Source: an uncultured Rhizobium sp. (GTDB lineage: Bacteria; Pseudomonadota; Alphaproteobacteria; Rhizobiales; Rhizobiaceae). From it: a DNA stretch of 64,000 nt. The notes below the pieces were generated by a model, which saw nothing but the letters and a program-made list of their open reading frames with translations, ran no database searches and was not told the origin of the DNA. The position numbers and the translations under genes were made by a program. This document shows, piece after piece, positions 53,383 through 61,421 of this stretch; position 1 is the first letter of the stretch; every line of letters starts with the position of its first letter. Where the stretch lies: positions 62,001 through 126,000 of the forward strand of contig CAMFIF010000004.1 of the NCBI GenBank assembly GCA_945952415.1, written 5' to 3'.

Positions 53383-54992
53383 ATGATAGCGTCAAAACCG
53401 TCGGCGAAGTGCTGATCGACATTCTGGAAGCCAATGGGGTCGATACGGTTTTCGGCATTCCGGGCGTCCATACGGTGGAGCTCTACCGCGGGCTCGCGGC
53501 ATCGAAGATCCGCCACATCACGCCACGCCACGAACAGGGTGCCGCTTTCATGGCCGATGGCTATGCAAGGGTTAGCGGCAAGCCGGGCGTCTGCCTGCTG
53601 ATCACCGGGCCGGGGCTCACCAATGCGATCACCGCCATGGCGCAGGCCCAGCAGGATTCCGTGCCCATGCTGGTGATCTCGGGCGTCAATGCGCGCGCTT
53701 CCCTTGGCCATGGGCGGGGCAAGCTGCACGAATTGCCGGATCAGCGGGCGATGATGGCGAGCTTCTGCGTGATGACCCATACGCTGCTCGAACCCGCCGA
53801 TCTGCCGGATGTCATGGCGCGGGCCTTTACACTCCTTCGGTCCGGCCGGCCCGGGCCGGTGCATATCGAAATCCCGACCGATGTCATGTCGGCGCCGATT
53901 GCGCGGCCGTCGCTCAAGCCGGCACCGGTTCTCAAGCCACGGGCCGATGCTGAAGCCATCCGTCAGGCGGCGGAGCTTTGCCGCTCGTCGCGCGCGCCGA
54001 TCATCCTTGCGGGCGGGGGCGCCGCCTCGGCCTCGCGCCTCCTTGCTGCGCTTGCGGACAGGCTCGACGCACCCGTGATCACGACCGCCAATGCCCGCGG
54101 CCTGATGCCCGGCCATCCGCTTGCCGTGCCGGCAAGTGCCAGCCTGCATGCGGTGCGCAAGGCGATTGCGGAGGCGGATCTGGTGATCGCGCTCGGAACC
54201 CAGCTTGGCCCCACGGATTACGATGTCTATGTGGATGGCGGTTTTCCGTTCCTGTCTCGCCTCATTCATGTGGATGTGGATGCTGCCCAGCTTGCCCGCA
54301 ACCCGCACAGCCTCCTGCCGGTTCTATCGAGCGTCGAGAATGCCATCGCCGATCTCATGCCGGCCCTTGAGGGTCATGTTGTTTCTGGAACCGGTGCCAG
54401 CCGCGCCTCCGGGCTTCGCGAGGCGGCGAGGGCCGAGCTTTCGGCGAAGATGCAGAATGAGGTGACGATCCTCGAGCGGATCCGCACCGCCCTGCCGGGC
54501 CTCATTCTGGTGGGCGATTCGACCCAGGCGATCTATGCGGGCAATCTCTATTACGATGCGGACCGGCCCCATGGCTGGTTCAATGCGGCGACCGGTTTCG
54601 GCGCCCTGGGCTACGGGCCGCCGGCGGCGATCGGTGCTGCGTTGGCGGAGCCCGGTACGCCGGTCGTCTGCCTCACGGGCGATGGCGGGCTGCAATTCAC
54701 GCTTGCGGAAATCGGCTCTGCCAGGGATGCGGGCGCCCGGGTCATCTTCCTCGTCTGGAACAATGACGGCTATCAGGAGATCGAGACCTATATGGTGGAA
54801 AACGGTATCACGCCCGAAGGCGTGAAGCCCTCCGCTCCGGATTTCGTCAAGATCGGCGAAGCCTATGGGCTGCCGTCCGTCCGTCTCGCGGATATCGATC
54901 AGCTGGAGGACGCGCTGAAACGCGCCGCAGCCCATGACGGGCCGACCCTCATCGAGGTCCATGAGCGGAAAACCCGCGGCATGCGCCCATGA
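53379..54992 (+). CDS. aruI: 5-guanidino-2-oxopentanoate decarboxylase AruI-like (TPP enzyme)
   Basis: 537 residues. Three-domain TPP enzyme: N-terminal Pyr domain with Glu in 'HEQGAAFMADGYARVSGKPGVCLLITGPG', central domain 'APIILAGGGAASASRLLAALAD', and PP domain with GDG...NN metal motif ('LTGDGGLQFTLAEIGSARDAG', then WNNDGYQEIE). It converts 2-ketoarginine to 4-guanidinobutyraldehyde and CO2 in the arginine transaminase pathway. Related acetolactate synthases have different central regions; the adjacent arginine transaminase-like gene favours AruI. A later 4-guanidinobutyrate-hydrolysing enzyme and dehydrogenase are not in this cluster; the nearby aldehyde dehydrogenase at 25-26 kb belongs to another unit. 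Confidence 0.82.
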   Translation: MNDSVKTVGEVLIDILEANGVDTVFGIPGVHTVELYRGLAASKIRHITPRHEQGAAFMADGYARVSGKPGVCLLITGPGLTNAITAMAQAQQDSVPMLVISGVNARASLGHGRGKLHELPDQRAMMASFCVMTHTLLEPADLPDVMARAFTLLRSGRPGPVHIEIPTDVMSAPIARPSLKPAPVLKPRADAEAIRQAAELCRSSRAPIILAGGGAASASRLLAALADRLDAPVITTANARGLMPGHPLAVPASASLHAVRKAIAEADLVIALGTQLGPTDYDVYVDGGFPFLSRLIHVDVDAAQLARNPHSLLPVLSSVENAIADLMPALEGHVVSGTGASRASGLREAARAELSAKMQNEVTILERIRTALPGLILVGDSTQAIYAGNLYYDADRPHGWFNAATGFGALGYGPPAAIGAALAEPGTPVVCLTGDGGLQFTLAEIGSARDAGARVIFLVWNNDGYQEIETYMVENGITPEGVKPSAPDFVKIGEAYGLPSVRLADIDQLEDALKRAAAHDGPTLIEVHERKTRGMRP

Positions 54993-55843
54993 CCATGTCC
55001 TTCCCGCTGCCGGTTCTGAGGGTCCGGCAGCTGCGGCGCGCCGAATTCCATGCGCTGATTGGCAGCATGCCGGCGGTTGTGCTGGTGGAAGAGGGCGCGA
55101 AGGCAGTAAAGGGACCTGGGTTTCAGTTCGTGACGCCGGCCGGAGGCATCGCCGTCCTGCCGGAGCGCCTTCCCCTCGACATCGACAATCGCATGGGTCC
55201 GAAAGGGGTCTATGAAGCCCGGATGATCGGCATAGACCGACGTCGCTTCGAGCATGGCCGGGATATGGCCGGGATTGCCCCGACCGGGTCCTCTGCGGAT
55301 CTCAGCCGCGACAGGGCGTCCCCGGGCCTTCTTGAGTGCTTTCACCGTCTGGCGCATGCGCTCCGCCCGCCCGTCACCGTGCCTGCCAACGTGCTCGATA
55401 TCATGATCGCGGAACTGGTTGCCTGGCTTGCCGAGGACGGGCTCCATCTTCCCCAGGCAGGCCTACCTTCCTTCTCCGCGACGGTCCGCGCCCTCATCGC
55501 CCAGCGGGCGGACAGGGAGTGGAAATCGGAGGATGTCTGCCATCAGCTGGGCGTCAGCGAGGCGACGCTCCGGCGACGGCTTAGGGCTGAAGGATTGTCC
55601 TTCCTCGGGCTTCTTACGGATGTGCGGATGACGGAGGCTCTGGCCCTTCTCCAGTCGACCGACTGGTCCGTCGCGGCCATTGCGCTTGCGGTCGGCTATG
55701 CCTCTCCCTCCCGCTTCGCCGGCCGCTTCAGGGACCGATTCGGTCTTCTGCCCCATGAAATCCGCCTACCCAACGACCAAGATGATCGGATTGGCACCAA
55801 AGTCGACCGGATCGGGCGCGCCATCGCGCAGCCATCCTTCTAG
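54989..55843 (+). CDS. AraC-family transcriptional regulator
   Basis: 284 residues. The C-terminal 100 residues hold two helix-turn-helices: 'WKSEDVCHQLGVSEATLRRRLRAEGLSFLGLLTDVRMTEALALL' and 'WSVAAIALAVGYASPSRFAGRFRDRFGLLPHEIR'. The N-terminal part (about 170 residues) is a non-cupin-like sensor with 'FQFVTPAGGIAVLPERLPLDIDNRMG'. ATG 54989 overlaps the aruI stop; an ATG at 54995 is also possible. AraC genes with a YbhB gene next to them occur elsewhere, so it may govern the PEBP gene downstream. Last but one in a five-gene run. Confidence 0.83.
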   Translation: MTMSFPLPVLRVRQLRRAEFHALIGSMPAVVLVEEGAKAVKGPGFQFVTPAGGIAVLPERLPLDIDNRMGPKGVYEARMIGIDRRRFEHGRDMAGIAPTGSSADLSRDRASPGLLECFHRLAHALRPPVTVPANVLDIMIAELVAWLAEDGLHLPQAGLPSFSATVRALIAQRADREWKSEDVCHQLGVSEATLRRRLRAEGLSFLGLLTDVRMTEALALLQSTDWSVAAIALAVGYASPSRFAGRFRDRFGLLPHEIRLPNDQDDRIGTKVDRIGRAIAQPSF

Positions 55844-55877
55844 GATCACCCCGTTTTCAACAAACGAGGAGATGAAC

Positions 55878-56420
55878 ATGCTGAAGAGCATGATGCTTGC
55901 CACCCTTGCTGCCATGCTTCACGCGGGATCGGCCCTGGCTGACATGGTGCTGACCTCGCCCGATCTCACGGAAGGCGGAACGCTGAAGCAGGCGCAGGTG
56001 CTTGACGGTTTCGGCTGCAAGGGCGAAAATGTTTCTCCCGCGCTCTCGTGGAGCGGTGCACCGAAGGAGACCCGGAGCTTCGCGCTGACGGTTTATGATC
56101 CGGATGCCCCGACCGGCTCCGGCTGGTGGCACTGGACGGTCTTCAACCTTGGAGCGGATGTCACCTCTCTGCCTGCGGGTGCGAGCGGAAGTGCCGCCCT
56201 GCCCAAGGGCGCGGTCGAGGGACGAACGGATTTCGGCAAGCCCGGTTTCGGCGGTGCCTGTCCGCCTCCGGGGAAACCGCACCGCTATATCTTCACGCTC
56301 CATGCGCTGAAGGTGGATTCGGTGCCGGTGGATGCGAATGCCTCCGCCGCGATGCTCGGTTTCATGCTCAAGGCGAATACGATCGCCGAGGCACGCATTA
56401 CGGCTTTCTACGGCCAGTAA
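55878..56420 (+). CDS. YbhB/YbcL-family PEBP-like protein, exported
   Basis: 180 residues. Signal peptide MLKSMMLATLAAMLHAGSALA, then 'VLTSPDLTEGGTLKQAQVLDGFGCKGENVSPALSWSGAP' with the bacterial PEBP sequence 'ALTVYDPDAPTGSGWWHWTVFNLG', and 'GKPGFGGACPPPGKPHRYIFTLHAL' (GYGGPCPP-like). ATG 55878 is favoured: AGGAG lies 6 bases before it, whereas an ATG at 55872 is too close to the site. Periplasmic, putative kinase-inhibitor-like PEBP of unclear role; 34 bases after the AraC gene. Its 3' end overlaps an opposing 90-residue gene by 23 bases. Confidence 0.85.
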   Translation: MLKSMMLATLAAMLHAGSALADMVLTSPDLTEGGTLKQAQVLDGFGCKGENVSPALSWSGAPKETRSFALTVYDPDAPTGSGWWHWTVFNLGADVTSLPAGASGSAALPKGAVEGRTDFGKPGFGGACPPPGKPHRYIFTLHALKVDSVPVDANASAAMLGFMLKANTIAEARITAFYGQ

Positions 56421-56670
56421 CCGGACGGGAGCCGGCTTCGATCCTCTCGATCCAGTCGGCTCCCACATGCCACCGGCGGAGAACCGACAGGGGGTCTTCT
56501 CCATCCAGCCGGGCGCAGATGCGATAGATTTCAAGGGTTTCAGCATCCATCAGCCCTATTTGGTAAAGGCTCATAGCGGCCGCGTAGCGGGTGCGGCCTG
56601 ACCAGGGAATGCCGATGGGCGTCCGGATATCGGCCCAGGCTCCGCGTTCGTCCTCGCTCTCGTTTCGCAT
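56398..56670 (-). CDS. Conserved-looking small protein, unknown function (last in GcvT/flavoprotein operon)
   Basis: 90 residues, soluble. Sequence pieces: 'GAWADIRTPIGIPWSGRTRYAAAMSLYQIGLMDAETLEIYRICARLDGED' and 'LRRWHVGADWIERI'. I do not recognise a family. It starts 9 bases after the GcvT-like gene with GAGGCAGG before the ATG and runs on the same strand, so it is probably the fourth gene of that operon. Possible helical carrier or partner protein. 3' end overlaps the PEBP gene tail-to-tail. Confidence 0.55.
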   Translation of the reverse strand: MRNESEDERGAWADIRTPIGIPWSGRTRYAAAMSLYQIGLMDAETLEIYRICARLDGEDPLSVLRRWHVGADWIERIEAGSRPVTGRRKP

Positions 56671-56679
56671 GGTCCTGCC

Positions 56680-57903
56680 TCAGAAATCGTCGGGCGGCGT
56701 TTTCGTCCGCCGTTCGAGTTTCACGAAGGGCCGGCTGACGATGGTCGCGCGCTTCATGAGCTTGTGATACCGGCCTTCCCGCAGGGCATAGATCTCGACG
56801 AAAAAGTCTTTCGTGATGTCGGAGCCATAGGGCCGGTCCAGCGACGCAATCGCAATGTTGCGCTTGGCCATGGGCGACCATATGCCTGCCGTAACGATGC
56901 CGGCTTCATGCTTGCCCCGATGATAGACGATTGCGCCATCGGCGGGAACATTGCCCTCCACTTCGAGTCCGACCAGTACGTGGCGGAGCCCTTTCCCTTC
57001 CCGCGCCTCAAGGATTGCACGGCGACCGTTGAAGTAGGGTTTTGCCGGATCGACCAGCCAGTCGAGGCCGATCTCGTCGGGAAAGCGGGCCCGATCGGGT
57101 CTGAGCACATGGTCCGCGGTCATGAAATCCTGGTTGGGAACGATGAAGGCCGCCTCGATGCGGCAGCGATTGAGGGCACCATAGCCGACCGCCTGGATGC
57201 CATGGAGTGCTCCTGCCGAAAAGAGGCGGTCCCAGATGCTCAGCGCCGCATCGTGGGATACCCAGACTTCGTAGCCGAGATCGCCGGTAAAACCGGTGCG
57301 GGAAATGACGATTTCTCCCCCCTCGTGGGGAAAGCGGGCAAGCTGGAAGGGCCGCAAGGCCTCCACGCCCGAAAAACCGGCATTCAACAGCACCCGGCAG
57401 CTTGTGGGGCCCTGGAGCGCAAGGCCGGCAACGGCCCGGGTTTCCTCCTCGATGTTCACGCGGAACCCGTCCGCCGCATCGCTCAGCCATTCATATTGCC
57501 GTTCCTGGCAGCAGAGCCGGAAGCTCTCCGGGCCGAAGCGGAACAGGGTCCCATCATCGATCACATGGCCGAAATCATTGCACCAGCAGGTGTAATGCAC
57601 CCGGTCGATGCCCAGTTTTGCGACGTTCCGGACCATCACATAATCCAGGAAGGCTTCCGCATCCGGACCGCTGATGCGGTACTTCTTCATCGGCGAAATG
57701 TCGAAGACCCCGCAGGAATTGCGCAGGGCCGTATATTCCATTTCCTCGTCGGTGAGGCTGAGAGGTGCGCGATAACCCGCCCAGACATACCATTCCTGGC
57801 TTCGCGACAGCGCCTCGATCCTTGGATGGAAGGGCGTTTCGAGAAGGGGATGGTCTATATGGTTCTGCAGAGCCTTGCGTGCGGAAAGCCGGTCTAATGC
57901 CAT
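56680..57903 (-). CDS. GcvT-like tetrahydrofolate-dependent aminomethyltransferase/demethylase family protein
   Basis: 407 residues. GcvT fold: 'YRAPLSLTDEEMEYTALRNSCGVFDISPMKKYRISGPDAEAFLDYVMVRNVAKL' and the folate-site 'ISRTGFTGDLGYEVWVSHDAA' (RTGYTGExGYEI in GcvT), ending 'PMAKRNIAIASLDRPYG...LREGRYHKLMKRATIVSRPFVK'. It is not beside GcvH/GcvP, so it is not the glycine-cleavage T protein; DmdA and sarcosine/dimethylglycine demethylase domains are other members. ATG 57903 overlaps the flavoprotein gene stop by one base, with GGAGG upstream. Most likely takes a methyl or methylene group from a substrate to THF. Confidence 0.82.
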   Translation of the reverse strand: MALDRLSARKALQNHIDHPLLETPFHPRIEALSRSQEWYVWAGYRAPLSLTDEEMEYTALRNSCGVFDISPMKKYRISGPDAEAFLDYVMVRNVAKLGIDRVHYTCWCNDFGHVIDDGTLFRFGPESFRLCCQERQYEWLSDAADGFRVNIEEETRAVAGLALQGPTSCRVLLNAGFSGVEALRPFQLARFPHEGGEIVISRTGFTGDLGYEVWVSHDAALSIWDRLFSAGALHGIQAVGYGALNRCRIEAAFIVPNQDFMTADHVLRPDRARFPDEIGLDWLVDPAKPYFNGRRAILEAREGKGLRHVLVGLEVEGNVPADGAIVYHRGKHEAGIVTAGIWSPMAKRNIAIASLDRPYGSDITKDFFVEIYALREGRYHKLMKRATIVSRPFVKLERRTKTPPDDF

Positions 57904-59459
57904 CAGCGTCCTCCCGAGAGAATGTGACGGGCCGCAAGCAGGCCCGGAAGTCCAGACAGGCCGCCTCCCGGATGGGCGCCGGCACTGGCGAGGTAAAGGC
58001 CTTCCATGGGGGTGGCATAGGAGGAGGCGCGGTCGACAGGCCGGTTGATCAGCAGCTGGTCCACCTGCAATTCGCCGTGATGCCAGTGGCCGCCGGGCAT
58101 GCGGTATTCCGCTTCGATATCGGGCGGCGTCAGAAGCCGCGCGGCGATGACGGTGCTGGAAAGACCGGGTGCATGGCGGTCTAGACAATCGAGAATGATC
58201 TTCAGGAAGGCCGGTTTTCCCGTTTCCCAGCCCTCCTTCAGCTCGTAGGGCGCATATTGGACGAGGGCGGAAAGGGTTGCCGCTCCCTGCGGTGCAAGCG
58301 AGGGATCGGAAAGGCTCGGCAAGGTGATTTCCATCACCGGGTCCGGCGAATAGGCGCCGTATTTTGCCGGATTGAAGGCCTCTTCCACATGCCGGATATT
58401 GCGGGCGATCACAATGCGGGCTTCATGATCCTCCGGCTTAACACCGGTAAAACGGGGCATTTCCCGAAGCGCGAGATCGAGCTTGGCGACATTGCCGCGC
58501 GATCTTATGTTCCGGATCTGCTTGCGGAAACCGGCGTCCATTTCGCCAGGAGCCGCAAGCGAGAGAAAAGCGGCCTTCGGGTGGATGGCCGCGACAATGA
58601 GAGGCGCGCTGATCCTCTCGCCTCCGGCAAGTTCCACCCCTTCAGCGCGGCCCTGCCGCGAGAGGATGCGCGTGACCGGGGCTTCGGTGCGAAGGCCTGC
58701 GCCCGCGCGCCGGGCGGCGTCCTCGAAGGCGCGGGCCAGGCTTCCTATTCCTCCCCGCGGCAGGTACTGCGCGCCGGGCAGCCCATTGGTTTCTCCGGTC
58801 AGACGATAATAGAGCCCGAGCAGGGAGGTCGGAGACCGGGGGCCGAGATGAATGCCAAGCGTGGCATCGAAGGCAAGCAGGGCCTTCAGGCGATCATCAG
58901 ACAGATATTCATCGGCGATGTCGGCCACGTTCATCAGCAGCATGCGCAGCATGTCGCGGGCTTCCTCCCGGCCCTGGGAGATGAGCGACAGGCCCGCGAG
59001 GGCGAAATCCTTCATGTCACCAAGGCTGGTTTTGCCCAGCCTGGGCGGTGTGCGCGCGAGGAAGCGTTTGAGGAGGGAGGCCTGAAAGAAGAGCTTTTCA
59101 CGAAGCGCTGCAAAGGCGCGCGCCTCTTCCGGCGTCACACCCTCCACCACTTCCCCATAGGCACCGCGCACCAGCGCCGGACCCCAGGCAAGATCGAGGA
59201 TGGCCGTGGGCAACGCCTTTCCGGAGAGGCAGGCCGTATCGAGCTTCAGGGCACGTATCACGGAAGGGTCCAGCCGGTTCACCAGATGGGCCGGTCCGGA
59301 TGCCCTGAAGCCCGGTGCGATCTCTTCGGTGCGGGCTGCACCGCCAAGATGGGCGGAGGCTTCGAGCAGAATGGTCTTCCGCCCGCTCGCCGCCAGAAGG
59401 GCTGCGGCTGTCAGGCCGTTATGGCCGCCGCCGATCACGATCGCATCACAGGACGTCAT
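57903..59459 (-). CDS. Phytoene-desaturase-like FAD-dependent oxidoreductase (PYROXD2-like) 1
   Basis: 518 residues. FAD-binding 'AIVIGGGHNGLTAAALLAASGRKTILLEASAHLGGAARTEE' (GxGxxG with ExxxxxGG), middle 'QYLPRGGIGSLARAFEDAARRAGAGLRTEAPVTRIL' and C-terminal FAD closing motif 'YATPMEGLYLASAGAHPGGGLSGLPG'. Related to carotenoid desaturases and to human PYROXD2, but no carotenoid genes are present, so substrate is not a carotene. Overlaps the second flavoprotein gene by 14 bases. Confidence 0.85.
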   Translation of the reverse strand: MTSCDAIVIGGGHNGLTAAALLAASGRKTILLEASAHLGGAARTEEIAPGFRASGPAHLVNRLDPSVIRALKLDTACLSGKALPTAILDLAWGPALVRGAYGEVVEGVTPEEARAFAALREKLFFQASLLKRFLARTPPRLGKTSLGDMKDFALAGLSLISQGREEARDMLRMLLMNVADIADEYLSDDRLKALLAFDATLGIHLGPRSPTSLLGLYYRLTGETNGLPGAQYLPRGGIGSLARAFEDAARRAGAGLRTEAPVTRILSRQGRAEGVELAGGERISAPLIVAAIHPKAAFLSLAAPGEMDAGFRKQIRNIRSRGNVAKLDLALREMPRFTGVKPEDHEARIVIARNIRHVEEAFNPAKYGAYSPDPVMEITLPSLSDPSLAPQGAATLSALVQYAPYELKEGWETGKPAFLKIILDCLDRHAPGLSSTVIAARLLTPPDIEAEYRMPGGHWHHGELQVDQLLINRPVDRASSYATPMEGLYLASAGAHPGGGLSGLPGLLAARHILSGGR

Positions 59460-61065
59460 GGGCCGCACTCATTTCTTTCGGGTGCCGTTTCAGGTCGCGC
59501 AGGATTTCCGCTGCGGCGTTGCGTCCGGGCGCTCCCATGACGCCGCCGCCCGGATGGGTGGAGGAGCCGCACATGTAGAGACCGGGAACCGGGCTCCTGT
59601 ACTGGGCATAGCCCGGAACCGGCCGATTGAAGAGGATCTGGTCGAAGGTCAGCTCGCCTTGGAAGATGTTGCCTTCGGTGAGGCCTACTTCCTGCTCTAG
59701 CTCGCGCGGCGTGCGCACTTCCATGTGAATGATGCGGTCACGGAAGCCCGGTGAGTAATCGGCAATCTGGCCGATCACCGTTTCGGCAAAGGCGTCGCGA
59801 TCGGCGTCGGTCCAGTCCCGGCCCTCCACCCGCGGCGGACAATATTGCACGAAGCAGCTCATGAAATGCTTGCCGGGCGGAGCCATGGTGGGATCGATCT
59901 GCGTCGGGATCATCAGGTCGATCATCGGGTCGCGCGACCAGCGCTCGGCCTTCCAGTCGTCATAGGCTCTCTCCATCCGCTCGATGCTGTCGGTAAAGTG
60001 GAGATCGCCCTTGGTGCAGGGTGAGTTCTTCGGCAGGGCTGGGAATTCCGGCAGACTGTCGAGCGCGATGTTCACCTTGCCGGAAGAGCCGCGCATCTTG
60101 AAATGCCGGACTCGGTGCAGGAAGGTTTCCGGCAAGCTGTCCCTGTCCACAAGCTTCAGGAAGGTGCGCTTCACATCCGCATTGGAAATCACGAGCCTGC
60201 CATGGATTTCCTCGCCATCAGCCAGCGCCACGCCCTCAGCGCGGCCCTTTCCGGTCAGTATTTGTGCCACTTCCGCCCCGGTGCGGATCGTTCCGCCCGA
60301 TGCCTGGAAGGATGCGGCGAGCGCCTTGGAAATCGCGCCCATGCCGCCACGGGCAAAGCCCCATGCCCCGACCGAGCCATCTACCTCGCCCATATAGTGA
60401 TGGAGGAGCACATAGGCTGTTCCCGGCGACATGGGACCGAGTGCGGTGCCGATGATACCCGATATGGCGAGAAAGGCCTTGATCACATCCGTTTCGAAAT
60501 ATTCGTCAAGGAAATCGGCAATCGACATCGTCCAGAAGCGAAGCGTCTGGGCGAGGTCATGGGGGCTCAGATCACCAAACTTCTTGGCGATGAACAGGAG
60601 CTCCTGGATGTCGCGCGGCTTGAAGCTGAAGGGATCGGGTGCGGTGCGCAGCAGCAGGGGCTGGATCAGGCGGCACTGGCGTGTGACATCGCGGGAATAG
60701 CGCTCATAAGCCTCCGCATCCCTTTTCGAATAGCGCGCAAATTCCCGGATATGGGGGTCGTGTTCCCGGTAATTGGCGAGATAGTCGCCATCGCGGGTCA
60801 GCACCGCACCGCCCTCATAGGGCAGGACCTGGAGACCATGGCGGGGGAGGTCGAGGTCACGCATGATTTCGGGCCGGAACAGGCTGCAGACATAGGAGCA
60901 GTTGGAATAGAGGAAGCCAGGTGTCAGGCTGCGGCTGACAGCCGCCCCGCCCACCCAGTCATTCTTCTCGACCACGATAACGTCGAGGCCCGCCTTCTGC
61001 AGATAACAGGCGGTGACCAGACCATTATGTCCACCCCCAACCACAATGGCATCATAGGTTTTCAT
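59446..61065 (-). CDS. Phytoene-desaturase-like FAD-dependent oxidoreductase (PYROXD2-like) 2
   Basis: 539 residues. 'AIVVGGGHNGLVTACYLQKAGLDVIVVEKNDWVGGAAVSRSL' FAD motif, 'FARGGMGAISKALAASFQASGGTIRTGAEVAQIL' and C-terminal 'VPGLYMCGSSTHPGGGVMGAPGRNAA'. A second, diverged copy of the family beside gene 1; the pair may form a heteromer or act in sequence. ATG 61065 with GGGAG 9 bases upstream. First gene of the operon under the palindrome-containing promoter at 61123-61151. Confidence 0.87.
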   Translation of the reverse strand: MKTYDAIVVGGGHNGLVTACYLQKAGLDVIVVEKNDWVGGAAVSRSLTPGFLYSNCSYVCSLFRPEIMRDLDLPRHGLQVLPYEGGAVLTRDGDYLANYREHDPHIREFARYSKRDAEAYERYSRDVTRQCRLIQPLLLRTAPDPFSFKPRDIQELLFIAKKFGDLSPHDLAQTLRFWTMSIADFLDEYFETDVIKAFLAISGIIGTALGPMSPGTAYVLLHHYMGEVDGSVGAWGFARGGMGAISKALAASFQASGGTIRTGAEVAQILTGKGRAEGVALADGEEIHGRLVISNADVKRTFLKLVDRDSLPETFLHRVRHFKMRGSSGKVNIALDSLPEFPALPKNSPCTKGDLHFTDSIERMERAYDDWKAERWSRDPMIDLMIPTQIDPTMAPPGKHFMSCFVQYCPPRVEGRDWTDADRDAFAETVIGQIADYSPGFRDRIIHMEVRTPRELEQEVGLTEGNIFQGELTFDQILFNRPVPGYAQYRSPVPGLYMCGSSTHPGGGVMGAPGRNAAAEILRDLKRHPKEMSAAHDVL

Positions 61066-61122
61066 CGCCAAGACTCCCGCAGGCCCTTAACGAGAACCAT
61101 GACATGGCACGAAAGCTTCTGT

Positions 61123-61151
61123 CTACTAATTTTGAATGAGCATTCAATCAA
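61123..61151 (-). promoter_or_regulatory. Promoter of flavoprotein-GcvT operon
   Basis: Minus strand TTGATT (61151-61146), 17-base spacer, TAGTAG (61128-61123). The spacer holds the palindrome TTGAATG-AG-CATTCAA. The transcript would start near 61117, some 50 bases before the ATG at 61065. Confidence 0.6.
61132..61147. promoter_or_regulatory. 16-bp palindromic operator (TTGAATG-N2-CATTCAA)
   Basis: Perfect 7-bp arms and a 2-base centre, located in the -35/-10 spacer of the flavoprotein operon promoter and within 300 bases of a divergent TetR/BetI-like gene. Size and symmetry fit a TetR dimer site. No second copy was found before the aminotransferase gene. Confidence 0.7.
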
Positions 61152-61421
61152 AACAGCGTAAAGCATTGAAATAGCTTCCTGAAAATAATCAGTGGCAATC
61201 CACCTCCGCAAGTTGGCCTGCTTTCGGGCCGCCGTTCTCCGCCCGGCTGCGGCGAGCCGGCCTTTGTGCTTGTGGTTCTAGCCCGCATCGTGCCGGTGCT
61301 GCGCTTGTCAGTCACGGCCCGCCTAGGAATTGCTTGACAGGGAGCGCCAATCTCCCGCTCATCTCGGGCAAAGAAAGCCGCCTCGCCGGCGTCCTCCAGC
61401 CATCACGGAACGAAAAGCCGC

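Larger units (their letters stand above)
61066..61421. other. Gene-free control region between flavoprotein operon and BetI-like gene
   Basis: 356 bases. It contains the minus-strand promoter with the 16-bp palindrome (61123-61151). On the plus side there is a TTGACA (61334-61339) without a good -10 and a small GGGAG-N7-CTCCC repeat beginning at 61340. I see no reading frame or RNA gene that I can support here. Confidence 0.6.

Noticed and set aside
56680-57903. Glycine cleavage system T protein
   Set aside because: No gcvH or gcvP nearby, and the gene overlaps flavoprotein genes. It is a GcvT-fold protein of another pathway.
57903-61065. Carotenoid biosynthesis operon (crtI-like genes)
   Set aside because: No crtB, crtE or related genes, and the two proteins resemble the PYROXD2-type branch in amine-type gene surroundings.
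58257-61161. Plus-strand open frames of 350-430 codons over the two flavoprotein genes
   Set aside because: Antisense to FAD-dependent oxidoreductases with intact dinucleotide-binding and C-terminal motifs.
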